A stretch of 64,000 bases of DNA from the NCBI RefSeq assembly GCF_932526225.1, contig NC_064046.1, positions 930,001 to 994,000 of the forward strand. Reading direction: 5' to 3'. Shown here one piece after another: positions 61,201-64,000 of the stretch. The notes beneath the pieces were generated by a model that searched no databases, was not told the DNA's origin, and saw only the letters and a program-made list of their open reading frames with translations. Source of the stretch: Nematostella vectensis. Taxonomy: Eukaryota; Cnidaria; Anthozoa; Actiniaria; Edwardsiidae. A program made the position numbers and the translations under genes. Each line of letters opens with the position of its first letter. Position 1 is the stretch's first letter.

Positions 61201-63901
61201 ATGACCTCTTAGTTGGCTCACGGGGGTTTACCTTTGAGCTAGCATACGGTTGATGTAACAAAGGCTGTCTGATTTGCAACCATAGCTAAAAATGTGTCTT
61301 CTAACTTTTTTTCACGAACCTTTTTGGAGCACTGCAACATGCACTGCGTGGTTTAAATTAATTTTTAAACAAGAGGACTCTCTTGATTTTAACCGTTTTA
61401 ACCTGACAAATGAGAGACTATGGGTCACATGACAGTTTGATGATTCTTGTTATAGAGAACCTATTTTGCAGGTATCTTTTTGGGTTAATATCAATCATTG
61501 GTCATATGTTTACATTTTGATTCGATTGAATCGCTTTGCTTAAAAGCTGGTAAAACAACTTTCATAAATGAAACAGCCTACTGTATCATATAAATGGCAT
61601 TTTCCTTCTTCAGGCGGAGTACCAAAAGTTGTTTCTAGTTTCAAAGAGGCTGAAGAGGTATCTTTCGCTGATTTTCTACCCTCTCTCGGTGTCTTACCCC
61701 CATGATAATGCGAAGAGGAAATTTACAATACAAATCATGCTCGACTTATTAGCATAAAACCACTAGGACGTGAATAAAATTATATTTTGAGCGTTTTATT
61801 CGTTTTCATTTTCTAAATTGTGCCTCATCCTAAAGAGTAATGTTCACGCATAATAACAAAATTTTATTTAGTCCAAATAAGCAAAATTTTGGAGAAAAAG
61901 AGGGAAGTTTATTTTTAACGCAGTTGCCATGCTGGAATGCACGGTCACTTGCTCATTTCATTCTTTTGCTATTTACGCACGCTTCTACGGCTAGAACAAA
62001 GATTTAGTCGAGACTGAGGGAATGACACACTTTTTAATTTATCCTCCTACTTTTTAACGCGTTAGGATTTGAAGCCCATCTTTCACACACCGAGAGTTTA
62101 TTAGTTGGAAATTCATATATTGTACATGATTTTCAGAAAACGAGTCTATTACAAGGTGTACCAAAAATGTTTTTAGAAGCAAACAAAATTATTGGCTTTT
62201 GTTGCATGTCTATGATATTAAAGAACTTATTGCTCTTAATAAAGGGTGATACGGAAATCAGACCTCCCAGACAAATTCCTGAAGGAATTCTTATTAAACG
62301 TGAGATATTTAGAATATAATAACATGCGTGCTTTGCAGTTTGGAGACGGTAAAACCATGAAAGCTCGTAATCGTTTAATAATTTTAAAACCAGGTGGAAA
62401 TATGTGCTCAGAGTTCACTCAGATTAATTATAATTATTCAAATAGTTTTAGCTGTGCTGTGAGTCTCGGCTTTCAACTTTGCTTATGACTGGATGTAGCA
62501 AAAATGTGAAATTTAGTGAATTTCAAATGCCATTGTGTCCGCTTGGCAGAAAAACTAAGGGCGCATAAATACAGTGGGAGCCTCGGTTTGAGACAAACGT
62601 TACGCACATACGAACAAGGATTCCACGGAGCTAATTATACAGCCACGCAAAACTTTTAAATTGGTGACTTATTCTAAGGAATCACTTTTTGGGTGGCAAA
62701 CGTTAAAATAAGCACAGAAGTGCCTGCGCCGTCACGCCAAAGAGCGACGTAAAAATAAATAAAATAAAATAATTAAAAGTGAATAAGTCCTTTCTGGCTA
62801 ATCCGAATCTCGAAACCTGATTATCAGAGCTTGGTTTGCATGCTTCTATCCTCCGTAAGTAAGACTAAATGTCTAGACAAATTTTTCAAAGCAAAGTGCT
62901 ATGGGAATAAGCACAATCTTGGACTGTGCTGTAGCGTGAGATGCCCAAAGGAAGGGTAGATAAAAGAACTGTGCCATCTGCCATTGACAGCTCGTTGGGT
63001 ACAGCAGTATACTATGTTTACATGTCGGATGTTTGTCTATTGCAGCTTGAGACCATGTGTAACTACTTCGTTGGCGAGACGGTCCTCTCCCTTCAAAAGG
63101 CTACCCTGATTCCAGGGGGGTCTGAGTCGCTTGTCTTCACCACCCTGTCAGGGGGGGTGGGAATGCTTGTACCTTTCACATCACGAGAGGTAAGGCCATT
63201 AAGAGCTATTTCCCACGACATATATTTATATTTTATATGTATTTTTATATTTATATTATATTTTTTATTTACCTGCAAATCCTGAGACATTACCACTGAA
63301 GTAGGTTAACAAATGGTGTAGCCTACTATGAGGCGTTTGTTGGTGTTTCAGAGACAAAAGCCCCGCTTTCCCGTGTTTTTGGCGCCATCTTGGATTTTTG
63401 GCGCCTTTTGCTCTCGCATCCAGCTCGCGCGCGGCCAAAAATTCAAAATGGCGCCCAAAACACGGGAAAGCGGGGTTTTCGTCGCGGAAGCACCAACAAA
63501 CGCCTCCTAGTAGGTAAACAAATGGTGCCACTATGATTTTGGAATTTGGTGTACAAGCTACTGTATTTTGCAAATTGCGCCAACTTTGGCGGGCATTGCT
63601 AGCATAAACACGCTCCTTTGACCACGAGGAAATGTTGACAAAAGCTGAATGGGTCATATTTCTCAGTCTGTGCGCTACCTTGCCTTATAAAAAATACATT
63701 TTGTGGAAAAGCATGGCAGATTTGCTCTGATTATCAGGTAATTGTTTCAAGTTTATCCTTACTGAAGCAGTGATGTTATTTGACTCTCTCCCTCAGGACA
63801 TAGACTTCTTCCAGCATCTTGAAATGCACCTGAGGTCGGAACAGCCTTCCCTAGTGGGCAGGGACCATCTGTCATTTAGATCCTACTACTTCCCAGTCAA
63901 G
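31072..63901 (+). CDS. SF3B3: SF3B3 (splicing factor 3b subunit 3), 29 coding exons, 3' end outside window
   Basis: Joined exons give 1172 codons with all 28 junctions in phase; human SF3B3 is 1217 aa, so only about 46 C-terminal residues are missing. The protein is a triple beta-propeller scaffold of the SF3b complex in U2 snRNP, holding SF3B1/SF3B5/PHF5A during branch-site selection in the nucleus. Near-identical blocks include [140 protein letters not shown] and [11 protein letters not shown]. The start ATG at 31072 follows an acceptor 14 bp upstream. Odd: three splice-acceptor-associated tandem arrays (before exons 15, 21 and 22) and an antisense GPCR gene in intron 25. Confidence 0.97.
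31389..31465 (+). CDS. SF3B3: SF3B3 exon 2
   Basis: [26 protein letters not shown]; donor AAG|GTGAAG, phase 1 to 0. Confidence 0.96.
31862..31955 (+). CDS. SF3B3: SF3B3 exon 3
   Basis: [31 protein letters not shown]; donor TTG|GTAAGT, phase 0 to 1. Confidence 0.96.
32761..32874. repeat. Hairpin-forming inverted repeat (foldback element)
   Basis: Left arm TGTTATT..CCAGCTA...GTTTCGTATCGTGAAAACCGTGACC pairs with right arm GGTCACAGTATTTCACGATA CAGACC...TAGCTGG..AATAACA around a short loop. It ends 22 bp before exon 4, so it covers the acceptor region of intron 3. Confidence 0.8.
32896..33068 (+). CDS. SF3B3: SF3B3 exon 4
   Basis: [29 protein letters not shown]...FACLEMDYE; donor GAG|GTATGT, phase 1 to 0. 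Confidence 0.96.
33330..33690. mobile_element. Interspersed repeat family C, copy 1
   Basis: About 360 bp match, in reverse orientation, to 52091-52480, including GACATGAC.GAAAAACCTGG, GTGTATCAGCTCAGGGACGA and GATGTGAAATGGGCTTATT. Copy 2 has visible inverted ends. Confidence 0.8.
33716..33857 (+). CDS. SF3B3: SF3B3 exon 5
   Basis: [31 protein letters not shown]...NLLIA; donor GCTG|GTACAC, phase 0 to 1. Confidence 0.96.
33866..34140. repeat. TCTG/TTTG-rich simple repeat
   Basis: Imperfect (CTGTCTGT)n-type sequence beginning within 10 bp of the exon 5 donor. Confidence 0.85.
34156..34780. mobile_element. 625-bp element with about 85-bp inverted ends
   Basis: GGTGGCACGCCGAGGTTGTT TTGGCTAAACAGCTT...CTCATTTTCGG at the left is the reverse complement of the right end; left flank is TTAA, right flank TTTTAA. 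No coding capacity. Confidence 0.85.
34838..34950 (+). CDS. SF3B3: SF3B3 exon 6
   Basis: [31 protein letters not shown]...RRK; phase 1 to 0, donor AAG|GTAAAA. Confidence 0.96.
35038..35100 (+). CDS. SF3B3: SF3B3 exon 7
   Basis: [21 protein letters not shown]; phase 0 to 0. Confidence 0.95.
35345..35419 (+). CDS. SF3B3: SF3B3 exon 8
   Basis: [25 protein letters not shown]; phase 0 to 0. Confidence 0.96.
35517..35620 (+). CDS. SF3B3: SF3B3 exon 9
   Basis: [34 protein letters not shown]; donor TCA|GTAAGT, phase 0 to 2. Confidence 0.96.
36043..36208 (+). CDS. SF3B3: SF3B3 exon 10
   Basis: [20 protein letters not shown] ...[19 protein letters not shown]; phase 2 to 0, donor CAG|GTAATC. Confidence 0.96.
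36403..37850 (-). mobile_element. piggyBac element with TTAA duplication
   Basis: TTAA at 36403-36406 and 37847-37850 flank inverted ends CCCTTTCACTACTG and ..GGTAGTGAAAGGG. The 1440-bp interior contains most of a piggyBac transposase on the minus strand. TTAA duplication is diagnostic of the superfamily. Confidence 0.93.
36681..37641 (-). pseudogene. piggyBac (PGBD-like) transposase, frameshifted and truncated
   Basis: The N-terminal frame (37587-37300) is acidic, with [20 protein letters not shown] as in piggyBac family N-termini. The main frame (37325-36681) carries [49 protein letters not shown] and [20 protein letters not shown]. The two frames overlap at 37300-37325, implying a frameshift. 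The protein stops after GLGYDVV, so the rest of the catalytic core and the C-terminal cysteine-rich domain are missing. Confidence 0.9.
38047..39494. other. Remainder of SF3B3 intron 10
   Basis: AT-rich; no repeat or gene recognised. Confidence 0.4.
39495..39590 (+). CDS. SF3B3: SF3B3 exon 11
   Basis: [32 protein letters not shown]; donor GAG|GTTAGT, phase 0 to 0. Confidence 0.96.
39954..40026 (+). CDS. SF3B3: SF3B3 exon 12
   Basis: [24 protein letters not shown]; phase 0 to 1. Confidence 0.95.
40441..40592 (+). CDS. SF3B3: SF3B3 exon 13
   Basis: [34 protein letters not shown]...; phase 1 to 0, donor CAG|GTATGT. Confidence 0.97.
40605..41302. repeat. ACAAAGAGTGTGAC minisatellite split by an insertion
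   Basis: Short units (ACAAAGAGTGTGACAC and variants) at 40605-40674 resume at 41268-41302 after the element at 40678-41257. It starts 13 bp past the exon 13 donor. Confidence 0.85.
40678..41257. mobile_element. 580-bp TIR element in the minisatellite
   Basis: Inverted ends GGGCTTCTGGAATTACG and CGTAATTCCAGAAGCCC. Internally rich in GCGTAATTTGG / AATCCCACGTAATTTT motifs. No coding capacity. Confidence 0.85.
41482..41793 (+). CDS. SF3B3: SF3B3 exon 14
   Basis: [28 protein letters not shown]...[11 protein letters not shown]; phase 0 to 0, 104 codons. Confidence 0.97.
41960..42835. repeat. Minisatellite of the exon 15 splice acceptor, 11 clear copies
   Basis: Unit of 66-79 bp: GACTGTATGAACCCTAATG TTTCAGGACTGTCTGACATC TCCAGCTCCCTGCTGATCTC TATCAGTGTTT. 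Every clear copy has TTTCAG|GACTG(C/T)CTGAC; the last copy is the true acceptor plus first 11 bases of exon 15. A more decayed unit lies at about 41990-42080. Confidence 0.95.
42827..42964 (+). CDS. SF3B3: SF3B3 exon 15
   Basis: [25 protein letters not shown]...LFLNIGLS; donor TCT|GTAAGT, phase 0 to 0. Its 5' edge is the last unit of the upstream array. Confidence 0.95.
43365..43429 (+). CDS. SF3B3: SF3B3 exon 16
   Basis: [21 protein letters not shown]; phase 0 to 2. Confidence 0.95.
43792..43849 (+). CDS. SF3B3: SF3B3 exon 17
   Basis: [19 protein letters not shown]; phase 2 to 0. Confidence 0.94.
44426..44580 (+). CDS. SF3B3: SF3B3 exon 18
   Basis: [34 protein letters not shown]...; phase 0 to 2. 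Confidence 0.97.
44717..44975. mobile_element. MITE family A copy 3 (reverse), TSD TTAA
   Basis: TTAA|AGCCGCATTGTCACCAGTTT at the left and GTAAACTGGTGATAATGCGG CT|TTAA at the right. It ends about 20 bp before the acceptor of exon 19. Confidence 0.88.
44998..45172 (+). CDS. SF3B3: SF3B3 exon 19
   Basis: [28 protein letters not shown]...RKQQMAE; phase 2 to 0. Confidence 0.97.
45404..45559 (+). CDS. SF3B3: SF3B3 exon 20
   Basis: [20 protein letters not shown] ...[12 protein letters not shown]; donor AAG|GTTGGT is off-consensus but phase and homology require it. Confidence 0.95.
46405..47010. repeat. 55-bp minisatellite abutting the exon 21 acceptor, 11 units
   Basis: Unit GTGTTATAAGCTGGAAACCA CTGATTGTAGAGATGTGTAG TCTACATGTATTAC. 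The last, partial unit runs directly into the exon 21 acceptor GATGTGTATTTCCAG, so that acceptor region may be its source. Confidence 0.95.
47014..47063 (+). CDS. SF3B3: SF3B3 exon 21
   Basis: [16 protein letters not shown] plus two bases; matches the LVQLEQNEAAF region of human SF3B3. Phase 0 to 2. Confidence 0.94.
47370..49430. repeat. Minisatellite of the exon 22 splice acceptor, about 35 copies
   Basis: Unit of about 54 bp: TCTCTTTTCCTTTAGTGTTT GTGTGTGCTCATAACAAATG AGTGGTTGAGATGTG. Each unit has pyrimidine tract, TTTAG acceptor, then TGTTTGTGTGTGCTC, nearly identical to the first 15 bases of exon 22. Higher-order patterns (GAGTGGTTGAG / CAGTGGTTCAG; TTCTTTTAGTGTCTGCG variants) repeat every few units. 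Related units CCTATATAGTG with CATCGATCGTC occur near the right end, the last being the true acceptor. Confidence 0.95.
49416..49581 (+). CDS. SF3B3: SF3B3 exon 22
   Basis: [22 protein letters not shown]...[10 protein letters not shown]; acceptor CCTATATAG, donor AAG|GTAGGC, phase 2 to 0. The opening VCVCSFS is encoded by the array-derived sequence and matches VAVCRFS in human. Confidence 0.94.
49590..49700. repeat. Short tandem repeat after the exon 22 donor
   Basis: About 2.5 units containing GTGTATCATTCGGGTAGACT and CATCATTCGCGTGGATC, starting within 10 bp of the donor. Confidence 0.8.
50240..50281 (+). CDS. SF3B3: SF3B3 exon 23
   Basis: [14 protein letters not shown]; phase 0 to 0. Confidence 0.94.
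50554..50637 (+). CDS. SF3B3: SF3B3 exon 24
   Basis: [28 protein letters not shown]; phase 0 to 0. Confidence 0.97.
51200..51339 (+). CDS. SF3B3: SF3B3 exon 25
   Basis: [36 protein letters not shown]...; phase 0 to 2. The 7.9-kb intron after it holds the antisense GPCR. Confidence 0.96.
52091..52480. mobile_element. Interspersed repeat family C, copy 2 (reverse)
   Basis: Ends GACATGACGGAAAA and TTTTTCCGTCATGTC with CTGAAG outside both are inverted, so it is a TIR element. Body matches 33330-33690 in reverse. Confidence 0.82.
52876..53233. mobile_element. MITE family B, copy 2 (reverse)
   Basis: GGGACTTTAAGCAACCGCAA ... CCGTCGTCCTTGCTTAAGGT CCC, same family as 16177-16514. Confidence 0.8.
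53234..54865. other. SF3B3 intron 25, no gene seen
   Basis: AT-rich; only short open frames without family resemblance. Confidence 0.4.
54866..55072. repeat. Two-copy tandem repeat, about 103-bp unit
   Basis: ATCAAAATTTTACCGAGGCA AAGCTAGCCACTGGATAATA ... GTGAAACACTAAAC occurs twice nearly identically, followed by the start of a third copy. Confidence 0.95.
55085..55247 (-). other. Possible antisense exon with one membrane segment
   Basis: After a minus-strand acceptor-like CTGTTTGCAG (about 55244-55253) an open frame reads [20 protein letters not shown], then a hydrophobic run [17 protein letters not shown]. No start exon or homologue is recognised; it may be chance. Confidence 0.2.
55248..56513. 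other. SF3B3 intron 25, between repeats and GPCR
   Basis: AT-rich; nothing recognised. Confidence 0.4.
56514..56519 (-). terminator. GPCR poly(A) signal
   Basis: AATAAA on the minus strand 15 bp after the receptor stop. Confidence 0.65.
56534..57493 (-). CDS. Class A (rhodopsin-like) GPCR, intronless, 319 aa
   Basis: Single-exon receptor nested antisense in SF3B3 intron 25. N-terminus [15 protein letters not shown] carries three N-glycosylation sequons. Seven hydrophobic segments carry class A marks: TM1 Asn in [12 protein letters not shown]2 [11 protein letters not shown]3 Cys in SICTTMDLC, an ERY version of DRY ([13 protein letters not shown]), TM6 [11 protein letters not shown]7 NPLLYTFF, then a short basic tail. 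The Lys/Arg-rich third loop ([16 protein letters not shown]) suits G-protein coupling. Ligand unknown; overall look is of the melanocortin/adenosine/opsin-like amine receptor expansions seen in cnidarians. The ATG at 57493 (G at -3 and +4) is the first Met; the open frame upstream has none. Confidence 0.93.
   Translation of the reverse strand: MENASQINSTNGTESGFLERFLLHQTSEGRIALGVLGLEILLIISTNTLVFLLVARYKELRRKSNYCLISLAMSDVLAGLVSLPLVIACSTTSHVSICTTMDLCQRFLSISTIFHLVVATGERYVKIRNPLKYKYVATSSRILGVLVLVWLFSLFVSLIQLAWIDLPDSRSYDLTFTIVCLTLLAFLPFAAIVGGYGHMIYIIKQESIARSLMMSQGGKPRKGMRRRENERKVLLVYLGMALSFALGWFPYFIITLLQDLGRVKQLTFWTSIFLLSLKFTTALVNPLLYTFFKADFQKAVRGFVRGDDLKPRTKTLSKV
58610..58751. mobile_element. 142-bp near-palindromic MITE, TSD TAA
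   Basis: Arms GGCTAAGTTCAAACGTCGTA TTATCCATGAG and CTCATGAATAATACGACGTT TGAACTTAGCC are inverted almost throughout. Flanked by TAA on both sides (58607-58609, 58752-58754), typical of PIF/Harbinger-type elements. Confidence 0.88.
58960..59160. repeat. Degenerate tandem repeat
   Basis: GAGTTGCCAATATG / CAACGGATTGCTAATGAGTT / ATCGCTAATATGTTGC motifs recur about seven times just before exon 26. Confidence 0.7.
59209..59281 (+). CDS. SF3B3: SF3B3 exon 26
   Basis: [24 protein letters not shown]; phase 2 to 0, donor ACA|GTAAGT. Confidence 0.96.
59295..59435. mobile_element. 141-bp foldback element after exon 26
   Basis: TACCTTGGTTCCAGAGTCTC C at the left pairs with GGAGCCTCTGGAACCAGGGT A at the right; GC-rich interior. 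Starts 13 bp past the donor. Confidence 0.65.
59436..60615. other. SF3B3 intron 26
   Basis: A segment near 59660-59760 (CACCTTTTTGGGTGGCAAA ... CGTCACACCAGAGAACGACG) has a relative at 62680-62760 in intron 27, so an uncharacterised interspersed repeat is present. No gene recognised. Confidence 0.4.
60616..60714 (+). CDS. SF3B3: SF3B3 exon 27
   Basis: [33 protein letters not shown]; phase 0 to 0. Confidence 0.97.
60715..63045. other. SF3B3 intron 27
   Basis: Mostly AT-rich. Contains a 44-bp exon-like segment at 61614-61657 (see findings) and the repeat relative at 62680-62760. Confidence 0.4.
63046..63189 (+). CDS. SF3B3: SF3B3 exon 28
   Basis: [37 protein letters not shown]...; phase 0 to 0, donor GAG|GTAAGG. 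Confidence 0.97.
63308..63527. mobile_element. Foldback MITE with 11-bp direct flanks
   Basis: Long inverted arms CCTACTATGAGGCGTTTGTT GGTG / CACCAACAAACGCCTCCTAG TAGG and CCCCGCTTTCCCGTGTTTT / AACACGGGAAAGCGGGG around GGCGCC-rich centres. AACAAATGGTG occurs directly at both borders (63308-63318, 63517-63527), fitting the 9-11-bp duplications of Mutator-like elements. Confidence 0.85.
63797..63901 (+). CDS. SF3B3: SF3B3 exon 29 (last in window)
   Basis: [35 protein letters not shown]; donor AAG|GTATGG. The terminal exon with the stop lies beyond 64000. Confidence 0.97.
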
Positions 63902-63949
63902 GTATGGGGCATATGATAAGGGCTGCTCAAGATGATAGCATGATAGGTG

Positions 63950-64000
63950 ATGCTAGTGAGAATGGTGGTTGTGATGGTGACGGTGGTTGTGATGGTGATG
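63950..64000. repeat. GGTGATGGT simple repeat at window edge
   Basis: (GGTGATGGT/TGTGATGGTGA)n continuing past the window end. Confidence 0.8.

Overview
This is intron-rich animal DNA, not microbial. Four conserved genes were rebuilt by joining exons with GT/AG borders and matching codon phase, and one intronless receptor gene was read directly. Three of the spliced proteins come out close to the lengths of their human counterparts. The TTAA- and TAA-flanked mini-transposons, compact genes and conserved intron phases suggest an early-branching metazoan, plausibly an anthozoan such as a sea anemone. The species is an inference; no marker in the window proves it.

Layout: (1) 1-1522, no confident gene. 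(2) 1523-3059 minus, a two-exon FLVCR/SLC49-type 12-TM transporter. (3) 5788-21686 plus, a 22-exon RGS22 orthologue with repeated RGS domains, phase-consistent throughout except for one single-base frameshift in exon 13. (4) 23100-23512, the 3' end of a dead LINE. (5) 23927-28836 minus, five-exon GCSH (mitochondrial glycine cleavage H protein), whose intron 1 holds a decayed Ty3/gypsy-type LTR element. (6) 28.99-29.69 kb, a 10-bp-unit minisatellite in the head-to-head interval between GCSH and SF3B3. (7) 31072 to beyond the right edge, plus, SF3B3 (SF3b 130 kDa subunit of U2 snRNP), 29 coding exons present and only the last ~46 codons outside. An intronless class A GPCR (56534-57493, minus) lies inside an SF3B3 intron, and a piggyBac element nested in a TTAA mini-transposon lies in another.

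The most unusual feature is a set of tandem repeats anchored on splice junctions. In RGS22, the last exonic bases plus the 5' splice site of exons 4, 7, 14, 17, 18 and 20 (weakly 8) are repeated downstream, from one extra copy to about 26. In SF3B3, the 3' splice site plus the first exonic bases of exons 15 and 22 are repeated upstream (11 and about 35 copies), and an eleven-copy array abuts the acceptor of exon 21. In each case the array extends into the intron and leaves the coding edge intact. I know of no named system that explains this and treat it as the main candidate for follow-up.

Many small inverted-repeat elements fill the introns. Several occur twice or three times here, so families can be defined from this window alone. 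No CRISPR, operon or bacterial feature is present.
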